Source of the DNA: Tachypleus tridentatus
Lineage: Eukaryota > Arthropoda > Merostomata > Xiphosura > Limulidae
Direction: 5' to 3'
Length of the DNA stretch: 64,000 bases
Assembly: GCF_004210375.1 (NCBI RefSeq)
Contig: NC_134833.1
Coordinates: 47,238,782-47,302,781, forward strand
This document shows positions 8,729-20,880 of the stretch, one piece after another (the stretch's first letter is position 1; each line of letters starts with the position of its first letter). The translations under genes and the position numbers were made by a program. The notes under the pieces are model-generated. The model made no database searches. It had not been told where the DNA came from and saw only the letters and a list, made by a program, of their open reading frames with translations.

Positions 8729-11700
8729 GTAAATTATGTAAACATGAGATTTACATTAATATAAAGTTTTCATATTAAAGAAATAGAAAAAACAGTAACT
8801 AATGATAGTCAAACCTAGTATACTGCAACAAGTACAGATGTAACTAAAACCTACATTATCAAGTATAGCCCTACAGAGATAATAATTTATCAAAACAAAT
8901 TCTGACACAGACTATATGAATTCCAGAAAACTAAACAGATGAATGAAAATACATGGAATATCTTTGTGATGAGTAGGTGTGTGTGTGTGTTTATATAAAA
9001 TAAATTAAACTTTGTGTTTAAATGATACTTTACAAGATAGAAACATGAGTACTAATAATAACAATATAACAAAGCCAAAGAAAGTATTAACAAGGTGTTA
9101 AATAAAGCTAAGGAAATAAAAATATGATTACAAGAAACACGTAAAACACAAATGATACAAGAACTTTAAAAAATTAAAGAAACAAGTTGAACAATTTTTA
9201 AAACATTCAAAGAAATAAAGAAAAAAATGAAGAAACAAATATATGTGTATTTTAATTTATAAAAGTCCAAACTATTTGTTAATACCAAATGGACTTATAT
9301 ACAATTTCATTTACAATATCTGTTTTGATTCTGATATGGTGTTTGATGTGCAATATTGTAGAGCAATGATCTTTAAATTCTCAACTGAAATTTTATATAA
9401 CTCTTCACATTTGTATTCACTGACTATGTGATTGGTTATGGGTTCTGTTTTTCACAAATATACAATAAGTTAAATGAAGTACAGGGAGACAGCTAATAAC
9501 AATAAGTTGACTTAGAGCCAGATATTCTATGACCAGGGCGAGGACAAGCATTGCATCTGTTTTTCTGACAATTGTATATACCAATTTCAATATCAGATCA
9601 TGATTGTATGGTGTTTTAAATTTCACTGATTATGTTTTTAACTTAGCTGTTATTATTGTCATGTTCTACAATATAAGTTGACTAATATATGAGTTATTGG
9701 TATGCTTAATGGGTGATATGCAATGGAAGGCAAATGTGTTTATAGTCAACAAAAGTAAAAGTGTGTTGGTTTAAGTCAGGTTGGACATGTTATTGAGATC
9801 TGTAAATTCTCTGTGTTAGTGATCACATCTGGTAAGATAAATGACATCAGTAAAGTAGCCACATTTTAAACAAAAGGAGCTTCTCAACAGAATTTAGTTA
9901 CAGTCCACTAATTTCTTTCTTTACACACACAGACGAGGAGCTATTAATTCCAAACAACTAATGTATCTCAAGAAGTATCGTCCAAAATATCACTTCAATG
10001 CTGCAGATAGTCACAAGCTATGTTTTATATAATAAAACTATTTCTATATGTAATTTTATTTAATATTGAAGAAGTGATACATGAAATTGAGTGAAAGCTA
10101 AACAATAAAAGATAAAATATTTTCAGATCTCAAAACAACTAAACAGTAATTAGGGACATGGTGGATGATAAAATCAATTTTAAGAGTTAAGAATAGGTAA
10201 AGTTATGTGGCATTAACTTGCCTTTTTTTGTCAATGCTATAATTAGTTAAGACTAAATAAAGTAAATTTAGCTCTAAACACTTTACCAGTTGATGTGATA
10301 AAGCTTGTATTTATTATTCCCAAGAGTATTATAGAATTTCATTTGAAAGTTGCTGCAGACTGGTTTGATAAACATTGTAACATCTACTGAACTGGTGATG
10401 ATTACTCTGGAAAGTATTGTGATATTTACAATATTCCATGTGAAAGTTGCTCTGGTCATGATATCAATATTATCTCATAGAAACTTAGAAATTTCTTTAA
10501 CAATTTGATTATGATGCCCTTCCTAAAAATCATATTTCAGACATAATTAATAGTTAAAATACTTTACAAATAAATAAATAGATTTAAATAGTTTGTCAAG
10601 GGTATTTTAGAAAATTATCAGCTGTTCATGGTACTAAGCTGATATGGAAATTCTTTACTCAATTTTGAGCATTATATTGACTGGTTTTATCATCCAATGT
10701 GTCTGCGAGAAAATTTATTAAGAATATTAATCTTCTGTAACAGTTTTTTATGTATATTAGTTCCTTAAAGTTGGCTTCTGACTTTTACTCAGTCATCAAC
10801 AAATTTTTAACATTTAATGTTATTCATGTGTTTTATATTAAATCGTGTTTCAAACTCTCATATACTGACAAGATAAACTAATTTGGTAGTTAGACTGGAC
10901 CCTGTTTAAATTGAGTATCATCTCTGCAGTGTATCTTGAGTTTATCATCTGTTTTGGTCTACATTAGAGTTTTTAGTTCAGCATGAAATGTATTAAATGA
11001 TTCATATCAGGTTGTTTGAAATGTACAATTAATTTTTTGAAAATTTTCTTTAATAATTGTGTTCTGTAGGATATACTTTAATTTTACACACAACTCATTA
11101 TTTGTTTACGCACTAACTTGTTTGTTTATTTTTTGTAGAAAATAGAAAGAGTTACTTGTAAATTTGGATACTATTTTCTTAGTCAAAAATTAAATAGAGT
11201 GAATTCTTTGTGGAAAGTTAATAAAATTCATGTTGCATTTTGTTAATGTATAAGTATCAGCCATACATGTGGTAACACTACTCATTAACTGTAGTTTTGT
11301 CAGCAATTCAAATAATTCAAAAATGTACCTGGAAATTTCTTTTAATACATTTTAGTTTCAGAAGAAAAAATTCCAACTAAGTATTTAATTTGTTAACTTG
11401 GTTGATATATTAATATTTTAAATAAAACTTTTATTTCTCAAATGACTTTATTGCAACATAAATTAATTTTAATTAGGTTATTTGTTATATGCCTGTATTA
11501 TATTGTGTATAAACCATAAACTGTTAGTGCTATCTGATGATTGTTTTAAGAATTACTCAGAAAGACAATTTGTTTTCTTATACATGTCCAAACTTTATAT
11601 ATATATAAGTATGATAGAGGGGTGAATTTACTGATAATAGTAACTTTGGAAAATATTGTTAGAAAAGTAGCTTTTCAATTTTGAAATAAACGTATATTAA

Positions 11701-13374
11701 AGGATGAATATTTATGAAGATTAAGTCTTACAATATACAAGACTAAATATTGTGTAAATTTTAAGTCACACTATTACTAGTTCTTGTAAGAATTATTTTT
11801 ATTAAACTTATACAATTTCAAATGATATTTAAATTATTGTTATCAATAAGCCTACCTGCTTCTTACTTCTTCAATCGGGCGTTGACTTCGCCTTCGCTTT
11901 GTCAGCTGCTACTCCTACTAGACTCGTATTAACCATTCATGTTAAACTTATCAACCCTTTCAACCCCAAATCATCAAGTGATGTTGTCAAAATTCTTAAC
12001 TTCTACCATGTGTAGGGCTCAAGGAGGGCTGTTTAGTTTTCGAACGCCCCTGGAAGTTAATATTTCTGAGGAAATATTAATCTTATTCCAAAACAATAGT
12101 GAAAGAATTTTACCGAAGCTGTTAATGAGTGTTCAATAAGTCGTTGCTCTGAATGGGATTTTTTTTAAACCACACATACTTTACTTAGAGATCTTAATAA
12201 ATTACAGGAATTTTAAACATTCTCATATTGTAATTTGATATTTTCTTTGTTTTTCAAAAGTTAATGTTTGAAGCCTGCAAACCCCGCCAGCAAGTGTAAA
12301 CAAGGCTTAGAATAGTACATATGCAAAATTGCAGAATTTCGTAGCACATGTACGTACTCGAAATCAATGCTTCTCAAAGTATTTCTCACTTACTTTCTAT
12401 GTTTGAAAAAATATAACAAAAATTTAAACGTTAATAAGTAAATTGCTATATGTATATGTATATTCATACAGTAATGTACAGTAGTCGAAATTGTATATTT
12501 TTGTAGGGCAATACACAGTTACGCCTACTGCATTTGTGATATTCTAATTGTCTAAACTAAGGTGAATTTAAAACCACATTCGAAACTTGACAGTTTTAAA
12601 ATAAGGGAATACTAAATTTTATACATATCTGCTCAAATAACACTATGCACATAAGCTGCAAAATTCAACAGACATCAAATAGATGAACAATGGTAATGAA
12701 ACATATGCGATGTAAATAGATTGGCGAGGCTTAGAACACCATCGCAACTTGGACTGCACGAAAACAATTATTACACAGTTCAAATTGCAATTTTATTACC
12801 TTTGGAAGTTTCTTTTGTAAGTGTTGTAGTAAACGTCAACCGCTTAGTGAGAGTGTCGTATTACGGGTAACGTGTGCAACAACGGGCTGAAGCGCACGCT
12901 GAGACGGTTCGTGATGTCAGCTTTATTTACAGTAGGTTTAATTTTAGATGTTGTAAGTAAAATAAACAGAAAATTTATGGGATATATTTAACAGTCGAAA
13001 CTCTCAGGATATGTTCTTTGAAACGTCATGATTAAGAGATTCTAGAGTTTATATTAGTGAAATATGAGATTATTGAGACAAAGAAAAGTATTTTAAATCT
13101 CAGAATGAAAATCACTTTGCTCTTGTACAAGTTAAAAATAATCAACAATTTTACAAATAAATATTAGCAGAAAATATTTCATTAAAAATATTTCGTTTTC
13201 TTTGCAAAAGCCTTGTAATGCTTACTGAAAGTCTACCAGATTTCATGAAGATACTTAATACATTAGAGGTTACTAGTAAACTGTAACGAGTAAAAATGGT
13301 TACGAGTTTGGTACGATGGGCCTAGGCAGTGTCAGTAAAGTTAATCTTATAATGTGTGAAAATGCAATCATCAA
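8729..13374. other. Long AT-rich spacer
   Basis: 4.6 kb with no recognised gene or family repeat. Only short runs such as the (GT)n at about 8978-8990 and TA-rich stretches near 11600 stand out. Open frames at 9243-9431, 9417-9626 and 11939-12139 have no recognisable content. Confidence 0.45.
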
Positions 13375-13661
13375 TATGTTGAACACACACAAATAACTCT
13401 CAGAGAACATTTTAACAACCGTGAATCTACCATTAACACCAAAAAGATCTCCCTGTTGCTCAACACTTTAACCAACCCAGTCATTCCTCTGACGATGTTA
13501 CTCTCATTGGCGTTGAAACAGGATTCAAAACTGAAGCAGATAGAGAAACAGAGAAAGCGTATTGGATTGTTAATCTAAACACAGTTGAAGCATTCGGAAT
13601 TAATATAGATCCTGGAATCAGTGATCTCCACTCTTTGGTTTCATCTCTGTCAGAAAATTAA
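13375..13661 (+). pseudogene. GIY-YIG C-terminus of a Penelope-like element (second lineage)
   Basis: The frame starts TYR-V-E-H-T-Q (tatgttgaacacacacaa), in place of the YIG-x-T motif, and continues ITLREHFNNRESTINTKK. After a one-base shift near 13447 it reads DLPVAQHFNQPSHSSDDVTL, IGVETGFKTEADRETEKAYW and finally AFGINIDPG before a stop at 13659-13661. The EKAYW and GINIDPG segments are typical of the end of the GIY-YIG endonuclease in reverse transcriptases of Penelope-like type. It differs clearly from the copies at 21 and 54 kb. The reverse transcriptase part is missing. Confidence 0.6.
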
Positions 13662-14506
13662 TTTTTATTCTTTGCTTATTTCTTCATTAAATAGGAAAGC
13701 TGAATTTCTTAAAACTTACTAGTTGTTTAAGATAATTTTTCATACTGGTCTTATAAATCAATTAAGATAACATATAGTTTCATACTATTCTATTTCATTA
13801 ATGTCGTGTAGCTAAATCCATTACTATTGTGTTTATTCAAACAAAAATAATTTTGCTTGTATCGTGAAGAATTTTTAATTTCTTTTGTCAATCAAAAATC
13901 ATATTTAAAATACCATATGGAAGTAGAAACGATGTGGAAAAAATTATAAATTAAGATCATTTTGAGAAATGATTATTCTTCTGAGGTCCAGCATGCACTG
14001 TATAAAAGGTCAGTGGTGCTGTACCAAAAACGAATCGGTCTTATCATACTATAATGGAACTCTTACTTACATGGTACTGAAAAAGCTTTATTATTACGCG
14101 AAGTACAACCCCCAAATTTGCGAAATTTTTATCCTGTGTATATATGCAGATTAGCAATATCACGTTTTTCCCGTAACGAAGAACTTTATTTTTATTCATT
14201 CTCAGGGTGTAGATATAACGTCATGAATACGTCTCACGTGGATAAAATGCACCGGCACCATCACAATAAAAATAATAGTACTTTCTGTTATATTTCTGGG
14301 TAAATACTTTGCAGGTGTGGATATATGAGTGTTTTGCGGATTTTTCTTACCACTACAAATTTGGTATGAAGATCTGTCTGGTCCATGAGGAGATACATGC
14401 ATATTTACTGTTTCACATTTCGTGTTTTGCTGTTTTTATGAGCATTTTGTTTTTTAATTATAGACAAAGCAAACATTTTTCATGTCCTAAGATAACTTTT
14501 CTTTAA
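13662..14506. other. AT-rich spacer, nothing recognised
   Basis: Several 60-70 residue open frames overlap here on both strands but none shows a family motif. Confidence 0.45.
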
Positions 14507-15560
14507 TCATGAATTTAAATAACTTCCGTCCAGAGTATGGTTACTAAGCCAACGTACAGCAGAGAAGTACAAAACATCTGAATACTCACTGTCCAGCTCA
14601 TCTAAAAAAGTTTTAAATTGTCGATGATTTAATCCTCGTGCTCGAATATAATTTACGCATTGGACGACATTTTTCATGACTTCTGCAAAATCCAGAACTT
14701 TGGTGCACAAGCTCTCTTGGTGAATAATGCAATGGCTTACAACTACGTCTTGTGCTCCAATTGCAGTTAGAAATTTCTTGGTGAATCCATTTGTCCTACC
14801 TGTCATGGAAGGAGCACCATCTGTTGTAACACCACATAATTTATAAGGATTCAGTTCAAACTTTTCTACAACCTTAAGCACTTGTTCACAAATATTCTGT
14901 CCTGTGGTTGTGGAGGAAAGGCTTGCCATATCTAAAACTCTTCGAAAACATCAAAGCCTGCAGTAACAGCTCTGATGAAAATGACAAGTTGGGATGTGTC
15001 ATTGATATCAGTGCTTTCATCCAAAGCCAGACTGAAAGCTTCACACGAATTCAATCTCTCTTTCAAAGTTTCTTTGATGTCCTCTGAAAGATCTTTTGTC
15101 CTGCGTGAGACAGTAAAGCGGGAAAGGCTAGTTTGCTCCACCAAATATTTTTTCTCTGGACATGCATATTCTGTGAATATTGTTAAACAATTTTAATAAA
15201 TTCTCCATCACTGAAAGGCTTTCCCTTTTCTGCCACACATTCACAAAGCTTAAAACTCAGTTTTGTCACCAGTTCTGAATTTTTCTTGAAAGTGGTAAAA
15301 ACACCTTGTTGCTTTTCAATGGATGTTTTTAAATGTTCAATTTTGTCCTTTCGTGCCTGACCAACAATTTCATCAAACTGGGAGGAGTGCTTAGTTGCGT
15401 AATGTCGCTTAATATTGTACTCTTTCATGACTGCAATTGTAGTTTGACAGACGAGGCAGACAACACCTTGTTTATGTGGGACAACAAGATATTTTGTGCA
15501 CCATTCACTGTTAATAACCTTCCCTCATCATCAATTTTTCGTTTCTTAACTGCTGACATT
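14507..15560 (-). pseudogene. hAT transposase gene with BED finger, C-terminus lost
   Basis: A hAT-superfamily transposase of the ZBED/GTF2IRD2-like group, read right to left. The start is MSAVKKRKIDDEGRLLTVNG (ATG near 15560). After a frameshift near 15500, a BED-type zinc finger follows with CLVC and HYATKH ligands (about 15480-15395). The frame at 15428-15183 continues to KPFSDGEFIKIV. A shift then gives SLSRFTVSRRTKDLSEDIKE and FSLALDESTDINDTSQLVIF. Another break at about 14930 leads to YKLCGVTTDGAPSMTGRTNG, with the first catalytic Asp, and on to YFSAVRWLSNHTLDG. The rest, including the hAT dimerisation domain, is absent. Three frame breaks make it non-functional. Confidence 0.85.
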
Positions 15561-15730
15561 TTACTAGCCCTGAAATCAAAACAAAAATTATTCTCACGAA
15601 AATAGCAAAGCAGAAAAAAAACATAGAATTTATTTACACATGGAACCTCTTATGGACAGAAACACATGTTTCTAAATTGGCATCCCGATCATAGCCTTCC
15701 GGTACTTAAATTAATTGAGAATAGCAAAAT

Positions 15731-16135
15731 ACAGTGTGACCTCGCCTATTCGCGGTTCGTCATTCGCGGCCCCGCATATTCGCGGGTTATGCGCGAACTG
15801 CGTTTTGTAGGTCACAGAGACTGAAAGGGCTTTTCGAGGAGATTTCTGTTGTATTTACTCAATCAAGCCGTTTTTATCAATTGTCGTCTTCACCAAACAA
15901 GATTGGACTGCTATTGGCTGACTGCCTCAGCTTCCCCAACAACGCAAACGGCAAAGCACAGCCCGGTAACGCACGGTACAATTTAGTGAAATACATAACA
16001 GTATGCAATATTGCTACATTATTACTGCATCAATGAGTATAAGTATCACTCTAGATAGTAATAATAACAAAAAGGTGTAACTTGAATTTTTTGCGGAAAC
16101 ACAAAAAATTAAAAATACAAAATAAACTTTTGCCT
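15731..16135 (+). mobile_element. Solo end of a pogo/Tigger-like DNA transposon
   Basis: A sharp boundary at TA-cagtgtgacctcgcctattc is followed by three spaced copies of attcgcgg in a CpG-rich block (15750-15810). This is the layout of pogo/Tigger terminal repeats inserted at TA. The sequence then fades to AT-rich DNA. No matching opposite end was seen, so the right boundary is approximate. Confidence 0.6.
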
Positions 16136-17853
16136 CGCCAAAAATGAGGCTTGACTTCATTGGCGTTAATTCTTCTTATACATCTTCTGAGGTAAAATCC
16201 AACTTCTCTTGAAAGAAGGGAATCATAGAGTCCATCAGAGCAAATGTGAAGGGATTGTAGGATTAAGCAGAATAAATATAAGTAATCATGGGATCCAATT
16301 AAAACGGGAAAGGGATCAAAAGATTCTTTATCAAAAATCTATTGTGGGTGGAGAATGGGAGTGTACTAAGTAAAACCCACTTTCACTCGTTGAATATTCT
16401 ATCACTGAACTGGGAAATAAAATCCCATTAGGGAAACTATACACGAATTAATTAACTAAGTGCGATTTAGGTCTGTAGAGGAACAATAATGTTTTGCTGA
16501 ATAAACAATGCCTTGAAGAGTTCAGCTAGTTGTTGGCGGGTATCATTTTGAGACTACCAAGCTACCTGTACAAGTGGTCACACGTTCATTAAGGTAATTC
16601 AAGGTTAATGACTTATCCTTTAACCGATTTTAATGAGAATACCAACGACCTTGAGAAGCCCATTCGAACATAATATTGTATTCACAAAACAGTCAATCGT
16701 CTAAAGTTTCAAGCTATCTGATAAAAAAATGGAATTTATTATAATTGTTACTTTATTTCTGAAACTGATTTCTAGTGGTAAATATTTTGCCATTTGAATG
16801 AAAAGCCCCGAATTGTCATTATAAATACTTCAAAAGAAGTGCTAACTAGCATTTAAAAAGTGAAAATATGACAAAAATTGAAATAATCAATGATTAAAAT
16901 CCAGTTTGTTTAACTCACAGAGCAGGATAGAAAATTTAATTATTACATTATACAATCAGAAATACAAAGTTACCTACATTTAAAAAAAGCTCTTAGTTTT
17001 CGATTGTAAATAAACGATATTTATTTTAAATAATACAATAACAACGGTACTTTTGGCATGTTTACTTTCTCTTTTGAATGTTGTTTATTTCTTCCAGAAA
17101 ATATAAAACTAATAAAACTCAAGAAGATAGAGTTTGGGAAATCCATTAAAATATGACATCTGAGCCCGTTTTTTTTTTTGTATATAAATCTGCTAATATT
17201 TAAAATAAATAGCAAGAAAAAAAACACTCGAAGAATATATTAAACAAATATAAACCAGCATATTTGTACTTAAAATAATAAATTTCTTGAGCAAAGCAAA
17301 TAATAAACTACCTCGTTATAACATTTTGATTTTGATAAGTTTGTTTTTTCTTAATAATTTTGGCACTAAGCTACTCGTAGTGCTATCTACGTATTATCAT
17401 ATTAATTTTGAGGTGATAAACGAAAGGAAGGCAGCTAGTCAATAGTACGTACCGTCAAATCTTTCCTACTTTTTGTTTGATTAATGCATCAATGTTTCCA
17501 AAGTGCAAATCGCGTCTTTGCCGATATAAACCACGAACGAGAAACCGTTGGATTCAGAATCCGAGTAAAAGAGGTGTCATATTACTCTCATTAACCTTAT
17601 ATTTACGCTGAAAACAATATGCAACATTAAAAATAAGTAGTTGCAAAATATAATTCTAAGTGTAGTTTGGTTACTTAATAGATGTGCGATTGCTCATTTT
17701 TGTATTAGAAGTTCTATTCCAGTCAACACCAAATCAAATGTACAAAGACTGACAGCACGTTGCTGCAGGTAGTAATATCTCCAAAGATAACTTATGTTAA
17801 GCAAAAGAGCTAGACATCGAAATTAATTAAACACTTTTTGAATTTCATAATTT
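16136..17853. other. AT-rich spacer, nothing recognised
   Basis: I see no gene or named repeat. The minus-strand open frame at 17021-17227 is a homopolymer-rich chance frame. Confidence 0.45.
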
Positions 17854-18172
17854 AAGGCGTGCAACTCGTAATCTGAGGATCACAGGTTCGCATCCCCGTC
17901 TCACCAAACATGCTCGCCTTTTCAGCCGTAGGGCGTTATAATGTCGGTAAAAGAGTAGCCCAAGGCGTGTAACTCGTAATCTGAGGATCACAGGTTCGCA
18001 TCCCCGTCGCACCAAACATGCTCGCCTTTTCAGCCGTGAGGGCGTTATAATGTTGGTAAAAGAGTTGGCGGTAGGTGGTGATGACTAGCTGCCTTTCCTC
18101 TTGTCTTACACCGTAAAATTAGGGACGGCTAGCGCAGATAGCCCTCGAGTAGCTTTGCGCGAAATTCAAAAA
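17854..18172 (+). mobile_element. SINE-A copy with internal 108-bp tandem duplication
   Basis: The head segment starting aaggcgtgcaactcgtaatc (17854) recurs at 17962 as aaggcgtgtaactcgtaatc, exactly 108 bp later. Each unit runs through the B box (caggttcgcatcc) and the gttataatgt body. After the second unit the body continues normally to the tagctttgcgcgaaattc tail and an A-rich end. The first bases of the head, including the A box, are missing. Confidence 0.85.
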
Positions 18173-18558
18173 CAACCAAAACAAACAATCATAATATAAA
18201 ACATTTAGGTTTCACTTAAGAAAGTTACATCTGATATATTAGTTGATTAGACATGAAGAAAGTTACTAAGAAATGTTTAACCGTGAACATAAAAAGATAC
18301 TTTTGTAATATTTACAGACTCTCATTTGAATATGTTACCATACTGCCATCTGCAGGCCAAGACATGACCTAATATTGTTCTTATTTGAACATTTTCATCT
18401 TTTAAATTTCTATCGTTTACCTGCACTAGATGTAATATAATTAAAACTTTAAACGTTATTTTTGTTACTTTATTTGTCGAAAACCTATACGTCAGTTTTT
18501 CAACAATCCCAAAAACAGAAGAGACAAGACAGGTTGATACTCTAGAAACGAGAGTGTT
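18173..18558. other. Spacer, nothing recognised
   Basis: No repeat or gene recognised. Confidence 0.4.
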
Positions 18559-18682
18559 TTGTGTGTTTTTCTTATAGCAAAGCCACATGGGGCTATCTGC
18601 TCAGCCCACCAAGGGGAATCGAACCCCTCCCTGATACCAGCGTTGTAAATCCGGAGACACACTGCTGTACTAGCGGGGGACC
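18559..18682 (-). mobile_element. SINE-C copy
   Basis: A third tRNA-derived SINE type, read on the minus strand. The head complement contains ctgctgtactagcggggga, a B-box-like ggaatcgaacccc on the plus strand, and a gggctatctgctcagcccac block. Its tail (ctttgctataagaaaaacac in minus orientation) differs from that of SINE-A and SINE-B. Confidence 0.65.
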
Positions 18683-20034
18683 TATAGAAACGACGATTTT
18701 ATTAAGTTGGTGTTATACGTATAGTAATAAAATAATGTCCAAAAGGTTAATACGTCACAATAATCTTTCTTTTCTTGGCAACTAGTGTATCTCTTGGAAA
18801 TTGCACTAGGTTAACGTTTAATCGAAATAAGTTGTGAATACACATCTCTCAGTATTACATATTAGTTACAACTGACGTGAACTAGTTATTAGTGTCGTGT
18901 TTTACCCATCTTCTTCTTTTGTGCTGACACTTAACTGGCTGCCATATGTCGACAGAAAGATGTACTTTATTTATTTAGCTTGTAAGGAACATCTACAACT
19001 GGAACCAATTTTAGTTCAATCTTTTTACTAGAGAAATGTTGATAAAATATGATCCAGTATCACATACAACGATAAAGAATACAAATTAGAAAACATGGTT
19101 CAACTTATTAGATTGCACGTAATGATTGATAAACATTTATTTTTGTGTGATACAGCGTTGATTAGAAACACTAAATACTGTGAAATAGGTCTTAAACTTA
19201 CCAGAAAGAACTATAACCAAGTTAAGTTCACTTTATGAAACACGAACGAATAATTACGAGACTGTAAAATGTACTAAAAGAGACAGCAAGAAACAGGTGT
19301 AAAATCCGTTTAATAAAACACCAGGTGTTATAAACAGGCAATAAAATCCACGCAATGAAATACGAATGGACTATAACCAGGTTCTAAAATCCAGCTAACG
19401 AAACATCAAAGAACTAAATGCAGAATGACATTCACTAGTGCCCCATTTTGCATAGTAACTCATCTCGAGTCTCTGGTGTTCATACTTTATCTAAACATTT
19501 CAAGGAAATTGTCTTTCAATCCCTGCAGTTAACATACTAGAAACAGTTCTAAAACAAACTTAAAATTAAACACAGAATTTGTTGAACTTCATTTAGCCAC
19601 ATAATCAAGGTCCAGATTAGTTACAGTTTATATGTATGTATCATTGAGAAATCTATATATATGTTGTAAGAAGTGCTGATTTACAGAATAATAGCCAGTT
19701 TATCTTTTTCACAAAAATAAATACTTTGTGGTATCCCTGTTGCAGAGGTAATGCTAGGTTGGACCTTGTTCGGATGTACAAGCACTGTGGAGCACAAATG
19801 TTGTAGAGAAAGGTGTTGTTTGCACTATGTTATGAGATACAGATACCGTGGTCACCATTGTTGTAGAGGAAGGTTGGATTCTGAAGTTGGAAAAGTCTCT
19901 TTTGATGCTTACCGAGTATCTTATCCAATTAAGTGAAAGCTCCAATAATGGAAATGAAGTGCAGATAAACACTCCTCCACACCCTTTATGCACTCTCTCT
20001 TTCCACACACGAAGTTCTTCTGCTTTTAGGGACT
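18683..20034. other. Spacer, nothing firmly recognised
   Basis: The stretch 19740-20030 has higher complexity and overlapping open frames on both strands just before the DIRS piece. It may be part of that element but no domain is visible. Confidence 0.4.
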
Positions 20035-20400
20035 TGAACTACTATTAGAACCCCTATCTCCTTGGATTGGTCACATGTATTCTGAACAGTGGAGGTTGCA
20101 CAACCAATGGAATTTTGCTCACAACTTCTTAAATTCACCAGTTACCCTTCCTTCTTCCCTTGCTGATAATCTCCATTGGTGGTTGTACATGGCGTTCTCC
20201 GCCTCTTTCGGATCTGCATTTGTAAAGGAATGCTTCTTGCAACAGCTAGATGCGTAGGTCAGTCAGGTGTGCTTTACAGTCAATGGTCTCAGAGAAAAAT
20301 GTTGCACCATTTTAGCATATTGGAGCTTCTGGCAGTACAACGTGCTTTGGATCATCTTCTTCCTATCAGACAATATCATAGTTGAAACCTATATCAGTCA
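20035..20400 (+). pseudogene. DIRS-type retrotransposon RNase H fragment
   Basis: Across two frames this gives SEQWRLHNQWNFAHNFLNSP, VTLPSSLADNLHWWLYMA and, after a break near 20235, SGVLYSQWSQRKMLHHFSIL then ELLAVQRALDHLLPIRQYH. The W...QW...LHNQWNF opening and the W(S)QRE-x-LHH-x-x-x-LELLAVQRAL box are characteristic of DIRS elements, where RNase H follows the reverse transcriptase. The expected D-A-S...GWGA strand is damaged (LATARCVG). No other DIRS domain lies next to it. Confidence 0.75.
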
Positions 20401-20880
20401 CCAAGATGACGCCCATTCCATTTGTTAGTATTATAACTGCTTTATTGAACCTACATATCATAGATATTTCCCATACATATTCAAAGTATGTTGCCAAAGT
20501 TTTCTTTGGCGAAAATGTTCCATGATTTGTGGAAGAAATATATCATACATTAATATCTACGATAAAATACATAAAAAGATTACAAAATAAATCAGGATAA
20601 ATACCTGATTTTATTTATTTACTTAAATTACAAAGAGTGTAAACGTGAAGCTTATAACTTCATATAAATTTTACAAAAGTTCACTTATTGCTGTAGTTTT
20701 CTCTCGCGCTATTTCCATTGAAAGTTTTAATAATATAGTTGGAGATTTTGTTTAACAAATATCCATTCTTATACATCATGTCAACTTATGTTTTATTAGC
20801 TTCATAGTTTAATTTTTCATAACTATCTAATTATCTTTAAACTTGCTCAAAAATCATTATTTGTTACACTACTTAAAAGA
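20401..20880. other. AT-rich spacer
   Basis: Nothing recognised between the DIRS and Penelope-like fragments. Confidence 0.4.
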
